A DNA stretch of 64,000 nucleotides from Petrotoga mexicana DSM 14811 (GTDB taxonomy: Bacteria > Thermotogota > Thermotogae > Petrotogales > Petrotogaceae): assembly GCF_002895565.1 (NCBI RefSeq), contig NZ_AZRN01000001.1, forward strand, positions 1-64,000, read 5' to 3'. The notes under the pieces are model-generated. The model saw nothing but the letters and a program-made list of their open reading frames with translations, was not told where the DNA came from and ran no database searches. Both the position numbers and the translations under genes were made by a program. Below are positions 16,352 through 26,228 of the stretch, in pieces. Position 1 is the stretch's first letter; each line of letters starts with the position of its first letter.

Positions 16352-19276
16352 TTGATTAGAAAAGAACTTGTAAATTTTCTAGACTCGATAAAAAAAGTCA
16401 ACAAACAGAAAATTTTAGTTTTACCGGATGGATATCTCCAAGATTTCGATGAGGATGGAGAGATTTTCATTTATCCGGATTTTGACATATTTCCATTTGA
16501 AAATTTGGATATCTCTCCAAACATCAAAGCAAATAGGATGAAAACATTATATGCCTTATTAACGAAAAAGAGCGCTACTATTTTAACTACTTTTTCATCT
16601 TTAATAAAGTACACCTTACCTAAAAATGAATTTGTAAGCAAAAAGATCAAAGTTGGAGATACGTTCGATCTTGAATCTAATGTTCCTTACAACTTAGGAT
16701 ACAACCTTTCTGAAGAGGTAACTAGTCCTGGAGAATATTCTAAAAGAGGTTTTGTAAGGGACTTTTTTATTCCAATTTACGAACAACCTGTAAGAATAGA
16801 ATTATGGGATGATGAAATAGATAGAATATCTCTTTTCGATACATATTCTCAAAGATCGATTGAAAATTTAAATGAAGTAGAGATAATTCCCGGATCTGAA
16901 ATCCTGAAATTTGGCAACAACTTAAAAATTTACGAGGAGAGGTTAAAAAAATATATTAATGAAGCAAATGGGAAAGAGCTACTAACTCTTGATCAATTCA
17001 ACACTCTCCCAGGAATCTTTTACAAAGATAAAAATACAATATTAAGTTATCTAAATGAAGACAGAGATATTTATTTAATAAACAAAGAAGAAATCATAAA
17101 ATCTTACTCGGAAAAAGAAAAAGAAAATTATGAAATGTGTGACACCGAACTAAAACGAAAAATATATAAAATGTTTTCAGGACATAACCTTGAAATTTTG
17201 AACAAAATAAAATACGATGAAGTAAAACTTACCTTAGAAAAGATTTATTTTATCAAACCCAAAAAGGAAGACAAAAGGTTGGAATATATACCCCTTCTTG
17301 ATTGGGAAGATCTAAATGAAGGGGACTTGGTGGTACACGAAGATTATGGAATAGGAATATATCACGGCGTTAACAAAGTTGAGACCCCTTTGGGTTTGAG
17401 AGAGTTTGTAACATTAGAATATTCAGATAATTCAAGGGTATACGTCCCAGTAGGTAGGTTAGACAAACTATCTAAATACATCGGAGACCCTGAATCAGTT
17501 AAAATATCTTCTTTGAACAGCAAAAGGTGGAAAAATACGAAGCAAAAGGTAAAAGAAGAAATTAAACTAAAGATCAAAGAACTTCAAAAAATCTATGCAT
17601 TAAGAGAAAATCAACGAGGGATACAACTATTCGGAGATTCTGAATTGGAAGAAAAATTCAAAGAAACCTTTCCTTACGTTGAAACACCTGACCAAGAAAA
17701 GAGTATCAGCGAGGTTATGAAAGATCTTGAAAGTGAAAAACCAATGGACAGATTGTTGTCAGGTGATTCTGGATTTGGTAAAACTGAAGTTGCTATGAGA
17801 GCAGCTTTCAGAACGGTTGTTTCGAATTATCAAGTGCTACTATTAGCTCCAACAACGATACTCGCTAAACAGCATTACGAAAATTTCAAACAAAGAATGG
17901 ACCCTTTTGGAATTAAGATAGCTTTAGTTACTCGTCATAAAACACCAAAAGAAAAGAAAGATCTTTTTGAAAGCATAAAAAAAGGCCAAGTAGATATAGT
18001 AATAGGGACGCACGCTTTATTATCAGATTTACTGCAGGTAAAAAACCTTGGGTTAGTGATAGTAGACGAAGAACAAAGATTTGGAGTACTTCAAAAAGAA
18101 AAATTCAAAAAGTTAAGCGAGGGAGTAAACTTCCTTATGATGAGTGCCACTCCTATACCTAGAACCCTATACATGTCGATTAGCGGTTTAAGGGACATAT
18201 CCACGATATCGACGCCGCCTGTAGGTAGGTTACCTATTCAAACATTTATTGGGAAATATTCAGATAAGTTAGTACGTACGGCTATTTTGAGAGAGAAATC
18301 TAGAGGCGGACAAACGATCTATATTCACAACAGAGTGCAAGAATTGAATGAACTGTACAAAAAATTACAAAACCTTGTTCCAGAAGTTAAGATAACAATG
18401 GTACATGGTGGAACACCAAAAAAGGAATTCATAAAATCTATTAACGAGTTGTACGATGGAAATATCGATCTACTTCTTTCAACAACAATAATAGAAAATG
18501 GGATAGATATACCCAATGTTAATACCCTTATCCTAGACGATCCAGAAAGATATGGAATCTCTCAGTTATATCAAATTAAAGGAAGAGTTGGAAGATCTAA
18601 CAGAAGAGCTTTTGTCTACTTTCTTTTTAAAAAAGAAGTCACCCCTCAAACCAAAAAAAGGCTGGAAGCGATCAAACAGTACAATGAACCAGGAAGTGGA
18701 TTAAAGCTTGCTTTGAGAGATTTAGAAATTCGTGGATACGGGGATATATTGGGAATAGAGCAAAAAGGTCATATTAATGCGATAGGGTACCATCTATACC
18801 ATGAGATGTTGAATAAAATTTTATTCGAATATGGAATTAACAAGGAAGAAGAAATTCAAAAACCTCAAACCTATACAGAAATAAAAGGTATAAAAGGTTC
18901 CATAGTTATTCCAGAATCATATATCTCTAATTCTATTGAAAGAATGAGAATATATAGAAGAATATCGGTGGCTAAAACAGTTGATGATGTTGAGGATATA
19001 AGGTCTGAAATACGCGATAAATACGGTAAACTTCCAGAAGAAGTAGAAAGATTATTTCAGTACGCTCTGATAAAAGTTAAAGCTAATATGGAAGGAATTA
19101 AAGAGATAGAAATAGGAGACACATACATATCTTTTAAATTCGAAAATGATGTAAATCCTGTCATTGAAAAATACAATAAATATTCAAGAAAGATTACTTT
19201 TTATCCAGAAACGAAAGAGCTCATTAGTTATGGGCCAAAAGACCATATGAAATACATGGAAAAGGTTTTTTCATAA
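16352..19276 (+). CDS. mfd: Transcription-repair coupling factor Mfd
   Basis: Mfd displaces stalled RNA polymerase and recruits UvrA. Seen are an abbreviated UvrB-like N-terminus, a CarD-like RNA polymerase interaction domain (D-L-V-V-H-E-D-Y-G-I-G-I-Y, about residues 325-340), and SF2 translocase motifs with Walker A G-D-S-G-F-G-K-T (471-478), DEEQ (572-575), M-S-A-T-P-I-P-R-T and Q-I-K-G-R-V-G-R-S. A C-terminal TRCF domain follows. At 974 residues it is shorter than E. coli Mfd (about 1150), mainly at the N-terminus. The TTG start follows CAGGAGGTAA. Confidence 0.96.
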   Translation: MIRKELVNFLDSIKKVNKQKILVLPDGYLQDFDEDGEIFIYPDFDIFPFENLDISPNIKANRMKTLYALLTKKSATILTTFSSLIKYTLPKNEFVSKKIKVGDTFDLESNVPYNLGYNLSEEVTSPGEYSKRGFVRDFFIPIYEQPVRIELWDDEIDRISLFDTYSQRSIENLNEVEIIPGSEILKFGNNLKIYEERLKKYINEANGKELLTLDQFNTLPGIFYKDKNTILSYLNEDRDIYLINKEEIIKSYSEKEKENYEMCDTELKRKIYKMFSGHNLEILNKIKYDEVKLTLEKIYFIKPKKEDKRLEYIPLLDWEDLNEGDLVVHEDYGIGIYHGVNKVETPLGLREFVTLEYSDNSRVYVPVGRLDKLSKYIGDPESVKISSLNSKRWKNTKQKVKEEIKLKIKELQKIYALRENQRGIQLFGDSELEEKFKETFPYVETPDQEKSISEVMKDLESEKPMDRLLSGDSGFGKTEVAMRAAFRTVVSNYQVLLLAPTTILAKQHYENFKQRMDPFGIKIALVTRHKTPKEKKDLFESIKKGQVDIVIGTHALLSDLLQVKNLGLVIVDEEQRFGVLQKEKFKKLSEGVNFLMMSATPIPRTLYMSISGLRDISTISTPPVGRLPIQTFIGKYSDKLVRTAILREKSRGGQTIYIHNRVQELNELYKKLQNLVPEVKITMVHGGTPKKEFIKSINELYDGNIDLLLSTTIIENGIDIPNVNTLILDDPERYGISQLYQIKGRVGRSNRRAFVYFLFKKEVTPQTKKRLEAIKQYNEPGSGLKLALRDLEIRGYGDILGIEQKGHINAIGYHLYHEMLNKILFEYGINKEEEIQKPQTYTEIKGIKGSIVIPESYISNSIERMRIYRRISVAKTVDDVEDIRSEIRDKYGKLPEEVERLFQYALIKVKANMEGIKEIEIGDTYISFKFENDVNPVIEKYNKYSRKITFYPETKELISYGPKDHMKYMEKVFS

Positions 19277-19288
19277 GAGGTGACAAAG

Positions 19289-20647
19289 ATGTTGAATGAT
19301 ACAATAGTTGCCATTTCATCTCCAATTGGCACGGGAGCTATAGGGGTGGTAAGAATTTCGGGCAATCACGTTAAAAACATAATAGATCAAGCATTAAAAA
19401 GAAAAAAATATACCCCTAAGAAGATGTACTATGGTTGGCTTTACAATAAAGAAGGAGAAAAAGTCGATGAGATTACCTGGGTATACCATTCACAACCTCA
19501 CTCTTATACAGGAGAGGATATGCTTGAAATATTTTGCCATGGTGGTAAACTTATCACTTATGCTGTATTCAATACAATTATAAAATATGGGGCAAGACAA
19601 GCTTTACCTGGAGAGTTTACAAAACGTGCTGTTTTAAACGGTAAGATGGATCTCATAAAAGCAGAAGCTGTAAACAATGTGATTACTTCAGAGACTGAAA
19701 TCTCTTTAAAAGCGTCTTTTAATCAACTTAAAAATGCTCTTTCTGAAAAAATCAATAACATAAAAAACAGTTTGCTAAATATCTCTGCCCAGATCGAGGT
19801 AGAAATGGATTATCCAGATGACATAGAATTTGAAGATCACAATTTGAAAAACAAATTAGTTCATATCGTAAATAGTATGGATCAACTACTAAAAGAAGCT
19901 GACAATGGTATTATAGCCGTTGAAGGTGTTAGAACAGTTATAGTAGGAAAACCGAACTCCGGGAAAAGCACCTTGTTAAACGCCTTTTTGAGAAAAGATA
20001 GAGCAATTGTAACAGACATTCCTGGGACAACTAGGGATACTATAGAAGAAAATCTGAACATAAACGGTATATACTTAAAACTTATAGATACAGCCGGAAT
20101 ACGATACACAGAAGACACGTTGGAAAGGGTTGGAATAGAAAGGACCATAAATTCCATAAAGAACTCTCATCTAATCTTGTTTGTCTTGGATGGCACAACC
20201 CCTTTTACACAGGAAGATGAAATAATTTATACTAAATTAAATGAATTGGGAGATAAAATTGTTATAATTGTATTGAATAAATCCGATTCTCCTAATTTTA
20301 AAGAGAGCAATTATCTTTCTTTGAAACAAAAAAATCAAAATGATTTTGTTATAATTTCTGCAAAGAACGGAGAGATTAAAACTTTGGAAGATAAGATATA
20401 TGAAAAGTTTTTTGAAAAGGTCAACATAGAAGAGCCAACTCTAACTAACCAAAGGCAAAAGATGACCTTAGAATCATCTAAAGAGTCCGTTTTAAACGCC
20501 ATCAATTCGCTAGAGAAAGGTTTTTCTAACGATGTAATTATGTACGACATAAGAAAAGCACTTGAAAAGATCTATGAACTCTCTGGCGAAAATTATACTG
20601 AACAATTACTGGATAAAATCTTTTCCACGTTCTGCGTTGGAAAGTAG
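19289..20647 (+). CDS. mnmE: tRNA modification GTPase MnmE
   Basis: MnmE with MnmG modifies the wobble uridine of several tRNAs. The N-terminal folate-binding domain opens D-T-I-V-A-I-S-S-P-I-G-T-G-A-I-G-V-V-R. The inserted G domain has G-K-P-N-S-G-K-S-T, D-T-A-G-I-R and N-K-S-D. The protein ends in F-C-V-G-K with the conserved Cys. ATG at 19289 is chosen because AAGAGG (19275-19280) lies about 8 bases upstream; the in-frame GTG at 19280 overlaps that site. Confidence 0.95.
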   Translation: MLNDTIVAISSPIGTGAIGVVRISGNHVKNIIDQALKRKKYTPKKMYYGWLYNKEGEKVDEITWVYHSQPHSYTGEDMLEIFCHGGKLITYAVFNTIIKYGARQALPGEFTKRAVLNGKMDLIKAEAVNNVITSETEISLKASFNQLKNALSEKINNIKNSLLNISAQIEVEMDYPDDIEFEDHNLKNKLVHIVNSMDQLLKEADNGIIAVEGVRTVIVGKPNSGKSTLLNAFLRKDRAIVTDIPGTTRDTIEENLNINGIYLKLIDTAGIRYTEDTLERVGIERTINSIKNSHLILFVLDGTTPFTQEDEIIYTKLNELGDKIVIIVLNKSDSPNFKESNYLSLKQKNQNDFVIISAKNGEIKTLEDKIYEKFFEKVNIEEPTLTNQRQKMTLESSKESVLNAINSLEKGFSNDVIMYDIRKALEKIYELSGENYTEQLLDKIFSTFCVGK

Positions 20648-20659
20648 GAGGTAAAATAT

Positions 20660-21364
20660 ATGTATCGGTTAGTTTCTATTTTTTTTGGACTAATCCCCTT
20701 AATACAATTTTTCATAAAAGGATGGTACTTTTTTGGAATATCTTCTATAGGTTTAATTATTTCATATTTTATTCTTAAAAAGAGGGGATCAAAACCATTC
20801 ATCACAGAAGGGGCACTCTTATTAATCTCACAACTTTTTATGAATATAATTGGGCTATCAAATATGCCGATATTTTTATATATCTCTTTGGCAGCGGTTT
20901 TGATTTTCGTTGCCTCAAGAGATGAAAAGATAGTTGACGATTTGAAAGATTATATAAAAGAAACAGGTCACTCTAAAGAAAATTGGGATTTTGAAATATG
21001 TTTTTTTGGAATGGGACAGATTAGAAATATTGATCAATTAACAAATTTATCCACTGCCGCATTTGGTTTTTCAGACAAAGGTATAGCTTTCAACACTAAG
21101 TTGGGAAGTGGGTATTATACGAGGTTTATTGATTATAACGAAATAGATGATTTCGGCATGTTCAAATTACAAAAGAAACAAGAGTTGTACTATCCCAAAA
21201 TAAGAGATATGTTCATCTGGCCAAGTAATATGAGCACGATGCATAAACCGTATATAAACACCTACGGATTATATCTTTTAGTGGGGGATGAGTCCTTAAC
21301 TTTTTACGAATCACCAAGCATCATACTTAAAATATCCGAGCATTTAGAAGAAATGGGGCGATAG
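20660..21364 (+). CDS. Membrane protein of unknown function
   Basis: A 234-residue protein with about four hydrophobic segments in the first 85 residues, then a soluble C-terminal part of about 145 residues containing several beta-like stretches. I do not recognise the family. AGGAGGTAAAATAT precedes the ATG. It lies 3 bases before an ABC-2 permease gene, so a partnership is plausible but unproven. Confidence 0.7.
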   Translation: MYRLVSIFFGLIPLIQFFIKGWYFFGISSIGLIISYFILKKRGSKPFITEGALLLISQLFMNIIGLSNMPIFLYISLAAVLIFVASRDEKIVDDLKDYIKETGHSKENWDFEICFFGMGQIRNIDQLTNLSTAAFGFSDKGIAFNTKLGSGYYTRFIDYNEIDDFGMFKLQKKQELYYPKIRDMFIWPSNMSTMHKPYINTYGLYLLVGDESLTFYESPSIILKISEHLEEMGR

Positions 21365-21367
21365 ACA

Positions 21368-22543
21368 ATGAAAGTTTTGAAGATGTCATGGTATGAGATA
21401 AAAAAAGTACTTAGAAATCGAGGAGTATTAATCTTAAGTGTTATAATACCTATTATTTTAGCCTATTTTGGCTCTTCATTCTATCCTACTGATATGGCGC
21501 AAGATTTCCAATTAGCTTTATACAATGAAGATAACAGTCTTTTAGGTAATTTAGGTTTTATTTTGATAAAACAATTTTTGAATTTTGAGAACACCATTGA
21601 AATTAAAAATGAGGAACAATTAAATCAACTAATTAAAGAAGCAAACTATGATTCAATACTGATCATTCCAAAAGGTTTTACGCAAGATTTAGTTGATCGC
21701 AAGCAAACGGTTTTGTACATAATACCAAATCCTCACAAAATTCAGAATAGTATGATGGTCTATACCGGATTTAAAGCTGTTTTTGATGAGCTTGCAGGGA
21801 TACCCGAAATAAAAGTGGGCTCCACTACGGAATTCTTACTTCAAGGAGGTATTGGAATCGATGAAACGAGGCCCAAACCAGAGATAAAAATGCTTATTCC
21901 TAACGCCTCAGATGGTTCTTTGGTTGTTTCTCCCACCACAAATTTAGGGATTAATGATATGTTTGCTCCCATCGTAGCGGTGGTTGTAATCCTCTTGTTA
22001 TCTATGATAGGAATAGCCTCTTCTATCGGTCAAGCTAGAGAAGTTGGATTACTGGATCTATACATATCAAACGGATTAAAAACGCGGGAATTCATTTTAT
22101 CAAAAATAATATCGTACATAATAATAGGCTTCGTTGCAGGGATGTTCTCGTGGTATATGTTCAGAATTTTTGGCGTTCAATCCCAAGGTAATCCATGGAA
22201 TTTAATCTTACTCGTTTTAGTATCTGTATTCTCTTTCACCTCTTTTGGTTTGTTTTTATCTTCTTTTTTAAAAACGGCTCGTGCTGCCTCTTTCCTTGTA
22301 ACGGCAATGATAGGAGGGATGTTGGTCTTTGGTGGTGTTTTGATCCCAATACCTACAGGAAGTATTCTTGAAAAGACAGCAAACCTATTTCCTGTTAAAT
22401 ACTCTTTAGATGGCTGGAGAAAAATAACGGTATTAGGGTATGGCTTAAGTGATCTAAGTTTTGAAATCTTAATATTGTTAGGTTTTGGAATTGTTTTCTG
22501 TGTGGCATCATTGTTGCTAATTCAAGCCACGCAAGAAACATAG
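21368..22543 (+). CDS. ABC-2 type transporter permease
   Basis: A 391-residue permease of the ABC-2 family. It has one N-terminal membrane helix (about 17-37), a large extracytoplasmic domain (about 40-200) and five or six C-terminal helices, as in LinJ/YhaP-type drug or lipid exporters. G-Q-A-R-E-V-G-L-L-D-L near residue 222 is typical of the cytoplasmic coupling region. No ATPase gene lies next to it in the window. The substrate is unknown. Confidence 0.82.
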   Translation: MKVLKMSWYEIKKVLRNRGVLILSVIIPIILAYFGSSFYPTDMAQDFQLALYNEDNSLLGNLGFILIKQFLNFENTIEIKNEEQLNQLIKEANYDSILIIPKGFTQDLVDRKQTVLYIIPNPHKIQNSMMVYTGFKAVFDELAGIPEIKVGSTTEFLLQGGIGIDETRPKPEIKMLIPNASDGSLVVSPTTNLGINDMFAPIVAVVVILLLSMIGIASSIGQAREVGLLDLYISNGLKTREFILSKIISYIIIGFVAGMFSWYMFRIFGVQSQGNPWNLILLVLVSVFSFTSFGLFLSSFLKTARAASFLVTAMIGGMLVFGGVLIPIPTGSILEKTANLFPVKYSLDGWRKITVLGYGLSDLSFEILILLGFGIVFCVASLLLIQATQET

Positions 22544-22568
22544 GGGAGGTTTAGGAGGGTTTAATTCG

Positions 22569-23375
22569 ATGAATGTTATAGCCTTTTTAACGGATTGGGG
22601 ACTTTCTTCATATTATGTCTCCGTGTGTAAATCCGTTATAAAAAGAATAAATAAAAATGCTGATATAATTGATATCACACATAGTGCAGGACATTTTAAT
22701 ATAAAGAAGTATGCAGCTCTAATTTTCAGGGCTTGTCGAGATTTTGAAGAAGGTACCGTCTTTTTGTGTGTTGTTGATCCAACCGTAGGTAGCCCTAGGA
22801 AACCGATCGCTTTGAAAACGTCAAAATACAACTATTATTTTGTTGGTCCAGATAACGGTTTATTTACTTTGGTGATCCAAGAGTTCGGAGTTGAAGAATC
22901 TGTTGAGTTAGCCGACAAGAGATTTTTCTATAAAACCGATTATTCATCAACATTTCATGGGCGTGATATATTTGCACCAGTGACTGCATACATTTCTAAA
23001 GGTATCAATATCGATCATTTTGGACCAAAAACTGAAAAATTAGTAACTTTCGAAGTACAAAAACCTATCATTGAAGGCAACAAAGTAATATGTGATTATT
23101 TATATTCAGATGATTTTGGGAATATAGAAACTAACTTATCTTCCAACTATCTTGAGCATTTAGATCTAGGCAAAAAGGTAACAGTTGAAATAAACGGAGC
23201 AAAAAACACAGCAAGAGTCGTTAATAACTACGCTGAAGTAAAGAAAGGTGAATTATTGTTACATATTGATAGCTCAGGATTTTATGAGATTTCTGCCAAT
23301 CAATCAAATGCAGCTCATAAATTTAACCTAACCGATGATTTTGAAGGGAAGGTAAAGATTTATCTTGAATTATAA
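22569..23375 (+). CDS. S-adenosylmethionine hydrolase (DUF62 family)
   Basis: A 268-residue member of the SAM hydroxide adenosyltransferase (DUF62) family, which splits SAM to adenosine and methionine. Seen are the N-terminal F-L-T-D-W-G with the conserved Asp, V-V-D-P-T-V-G, G-P-D-N-G-L-F and T-F-H-G-R-D-I-F-A-P-V-T-A. The length is typical. Two purine-rich sites, GGGAGG and AGGAGGG, precede the ATG. The chlorinase/fluorinase branch is less likely but cannot be excluded by eye. Confidence 0.9.
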   Translation: MNVIAFLTDWGLSSYYVSVCKSVIKRINKNADIIDITHSAGHFNIKKYAALIFRACRDFEEGTVFLCVVDPTVGSPRKPIALKTSKYNYYFVGPDNGLFTLVIQEFGVEESVELADKRFFYKTDYSSTFHGRDIFAPVTAYISKGINIDHFGPKTEKLVTFEVQKPIIEGNKVICDYLYSDDFGNIETNLSSNYLEHLDLGKKVTVEINGAKNTARVVNNYAEVKKGELLLHIDSSGFYEISANQSNAAHKFNLTDDFEGKVKIYLEL

Positions 23376-23982
23376 ATCCATAAAAGATCCTATCGAAGTT
23401 ACATATACGGTAGAAAGATCAAAATTTATTGGAAATATCGCCAAGGTCAACTCGGTTGATGAAGCACAAAAATTTATAAAAGAGATTTCTCAAAGATATA
23501 ATAACGCCACACACAACTGTTGGGCTTATAAGGTGCATGAGAAAGGAAGGGGAATCGCTAATTATTCTGATAACAACGAACCATCTGGCACCGCGGGTAA
23601 GCCTATTTACGGGGTAATAGAAAAATTTGGTCTATCAAACGTGGCGATAGTAGTTACGAGGTATTTTGGAGGAGTGAAATTAGGGATTCGGGGTTTAATA
23701 GATGCGTATTCTAAAACTGCTGAAGAAGTTGTTAAAGCCTCTAAAGTAGTCACCTACGAGAAGACATTTATTTACGAGGCAAAATGTGACTACAGTAATT
23801 TTTCCTTCATACAAAATCTCATTCAAAAACAGAATAACTTCAAAATAATAGAGCAAAATTTTTCAGACGAAGTTTATTTCATATTTGAAGTATTGGAGCA
23901 TAATCAAGAAGACGTTTTATCATTAATAAAAAACAAGGTGTACAATTTAAATTTTATCGGCAATTCGGAGGGAATTTCATGA
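23365..23982 (+). CDS. YigZ/IMPACT family protein
   Basis: A 205-residue UPF0029 protein. The N-terminal IMPACT domain has S-K-F-I-G-N, A-T-H-N-C-W-A-Y, D-N-N-E-P-S-G-T-A-G-K-P and V-T-R-Y-F-G-G-V-K-L-G; the C-terminal domain is the ferredoxin-like UPF0029 type. Function is poorly known; the human homologue affects translational control. The TTG start at 23365 lies inside the end of the SAM hydrolase gene. The stop overlaps the dnaX ATG. Confidence 0.9.
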   Translation: MNYKSIKDPIEVTYTVERSKFIGNIAKVNSVDEAQKFIKEISQRYNNATHNCWAYKVHEKGRGIANYSDNNEPSGTAGKPIYGVIEKFGLSNVAIVVTRYFGGVKLGIRGLIDAYSKTAEEVVKASKVVTYEKTFIYEAKCDYSNFSFIQNLIQKQNNFKIIEQNFSDEVYFIFEVLEHNQEDVLSLIKNKVYNLNFIGNSEGIS

Positions 23983-25382
23983 ACAACAATTTATACAGAA
24001 AATACAGGCCTTTAGATTTTGATGAAATTTTAGGACAACCTCATGTAGTAAAATACTTTAAAAACGCTTTAAACAAGCAAGAGGTCTCTCATGCATATAT
24101 TTTCTCGGGTCCGCGGGGCACCGGAAAAACCACTACCGCCAGGATACTTGCCAAAGTATTAAATTGCAAGGATCCTCAAGGGTACAATCCATGCAACAAA
24201 TGCGAGAACTGTGTTTCTATAAACAATAACAGTTTTTTGGATGTAATAGAAATGGATGCGGCTTCGAATAGAGGAATAGACGAAATTAGAAACATCAGGG
24301 ACTCCTCCAATTACAGACCAGTCTATGGGAAATACAAAGTATATATAATCGATGAATTTCATATGTTGACAAGAGAAGCATTCAACGCGCTATTAAAAAC
24401 GTTAGAAGAACCACCTTCACATGTTATTTTTATTTTAGCAACTACAAATTTGGAAAAAGTCCCTGATACCATCATTTCTAGGGCTCAAATTATAAACTTC
24501 AAAAATTTAGGTCAGAATGAAATAGTAGAAGGGTTAAAAAATATAGCAAGCTCTGAAGGAATAGAATATGAGTTAGATGCCCTGCAAATCATAGCTAAAA
24601 GGGCAAAAGGTGGGATGAGAGATGCCATATCTATGTTGGAACAAGTAGAAAAATTTGGAGAGATGAAGATCACCCACCAAGACACCCTCGACATATTAGG
24701 TTTATTTGACGAAAATTTTATTGTTCAATTCATAGAAAATGTTTCCAATTCAAAAACAGATGAATTTTTGGCACAATCTGAAGATCTGTTCAATTTAGGA
24801 AAAGACCCAGAAATTCTTTTGGAGCAGGCCATAGAATACATATTTGAATCACTAATTACTAATAAAAAAGATAACTTAATTCAACTAATGGGTGCCTTCA
24901 ACAATATACTTAAAGATTTAAAATACAGTGAAAATAAAAGGTTGATTTTCGATGTGGAGATCTTAGATTTCATGTACAAAAATTCAACTACTTCCGTGCC
25001 TTTGCCCCATGAAAATAAAAAAACTCCAAATAGAAAACAAGTAGCCACAGAATCCGTTCCCAACGAAACTCAACACCCAATTATGAAGAAAATCCTTGAT
25101 TACTTCAGTGACCCACATGAAAAGAAGTCCAACATGGCGATATACTTCGCTTTGCTTTATTCAAATCCAGAAATTGAAAACGATAAAATACACTTCAAAT
25201 TTTCTTCAGACCAAAAGCTAGAATTTGAGATTCTAAAAAAGTATGTAGATGAATTAAAAGTGAATATATTTTTACTGATCGATGGATCGTACGAAATCAC
25301 TTTTTCTCTCGAAGGTGGCGAGGTGGAAAGTCTGACCCAGCAAAAAGAAAAAGCCAATTTGAGAGAAAAGAAACTGTTCTGA
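23979..25382 (+). CDS. dnaX: DNA polymerase III subunit gamma/tau
   Basis: DnaX loads the sliding clamp. Seen are Y-R-K-Y-R-P at the N-terminus, Walker A G-P-R-G-T-G-K-T (about 44-51), a four-Cys zinc module (C-K-D-P, C-N-K-C-E-N-C), I-D-E-F-H-M-L-T, T-L-E-E-P-P and the sensor region. Domain III and a short C-terminal tail follow. At 467 residues it resembles a short gamma-like form. No obvious A-rich slippery site was noticed. CGGAGGG precedes the ATG. Confidence 0.95.
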   Translation: MNNNLYRKYRPLDFDEILGQPHVVKYFKNALNKQEVSHAYIFSGPRGTGKTTTARILAKVLNCKDPQGYNPCNKCENCVSINNNSFLDVIEMDAASNRGIDEIRNIRDSSNYRPVYGKYKVYIIDEFHMLTREAFNALLKTLEEPPSHVIFILATTNLEKVPDTIISRAQIINFKNLGQNEIVEGLKNIASSEGIEYELDALQIIAKRAKGGMRDAISMLEQVEKFGEMKITHQDTLDILGLFDENFIVQFIENVSNSKTDEFLAQSEDLFNLGKDPEILLEQAIEYIFESLITNKKDNLIQLMGAFNNILKDLKYSENKRLIFDVEILDFMYKNSTTSVPLPHENKKTPNRKQVATESVPNETQHPIMKKILDYFSDPHEKKSNMAIYFALLYSNPEIENDKIHFKFSSDQKLEFEILKKYVDELKVNIFLLIDGSYEITFSLEGGEVESLTQQKEKANLREKKLF

Positions 25383-25391
25383 GGGAATTAC

Positions 25392-26228
25392 ATGCTTTAT
25401 ATAATCTCTGCAATGGGCATTGAAGCACGAGCGATAATAAAATATTTAAATTTAAAAAAAACAACAGATAGACCTTTTGAGACTTATCAAAACGAAGAAG
25501 CTCATCTTGTAATATCAGGGGTAGGAAAAATCAATGCAGCCGGAGCTACATCTTATTTATTGAAAGATACCTTAAAGGATCTTAACCATAGTGATTATGC
25601 AATAAATTTAGGAATATGCGGTAGTTTAAATAACAAATTTAATGTAGGCGATCTAGTTTTAGTTAATAAAGTAGTAGATTATGAGAAAAAAAGAAAGTAC
25701 TATACGGATATCTTAGTCAAACACAACCTAAAAGAAGGCTCTATACAAAGTATAGATACTCTCCACAGCAATTATGAATTTGAAGAAGATCTAGTCGATA
25801 TGGAATCATCGGCTTTTTTTGAAATTGCTTCAAAATTTTTGTCTGTGCATCAGGTATATGTGCTAAAAATAGTCTCTGATAAAGTGAGTAAAAATCAACC
25901 ATTAGAAAGACTGACTAACAAATATATAGATGAGTTGATTTACGATAAATTAGAAGAAATTTTTTCTTTCACAAAATTGGTGAGTTCTCTACTAAAGTTA
26001 TTTCAACCTATTCTTCAACAACAAGACGAAGAAATTATAAAAAAGATATCTATTACTTTGAAACTAACGTTCTCACAGACCAAACAACTTGAAAATGCAT
26101 ATGCATATTTCAAATCGAATAAAAAAGTAAGCCCTTTATTCTTAGAAGAATATTTTAACTACATTCCGAAAAGTAAAAAAGAAAGGGATGCGATTTTTGA
26201 AGATCTCAAAACAAAACTATACAAATGA
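25392..26228 (+). CDS. Nucleoside phosphorylase/MTA-SAH nucleosidase-like protein
   Basis: Residues 1-190 resemble the nucleoside phosphorylase fold: I-S-A-M-G-I-E-A at the start, V-S-G-V-G-K-I-N-A-A (phosphate/ribose site), N-L-G-I-C-G-S-L and D-M-E-S-S-A-F-F-E-I-A, the ribose-binding Met-Glu motif of MTA/SAH nucleosidases. A C-terminal extension of about 85 residues, mostly helical, is not part of that fold. The gene overlaps the SPL-like radical SAM gene by 41 bases. This suggests, without proof, that it removes an adenosine product made by that enzyme. Confidence 0.75.
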   Translation: MLYIISAMGIEARAIIKYLNLKKTTDRPFETYQNEEAHLVISGVGKINAAGATSYLLKDTLKDLNHSDYAINLGICGSLNNKFNVGDLVLVNKVVDYEKKRKYYTDILVKHNLKEGSIQSIDTLHSNYEFEEDLVDMESSAFFEIASKFLSVHQVYVLKIVSDKVSKNQPLERLTNKYIDELIYDKLEEIFSFTKLVSSLLKLFQPILQQQDEEIIKKISITLKLTFSQTKQLENAYAYFKSNKKVSPLFLEEYFNYIPKSKKERDAIFEDLKTKLYK

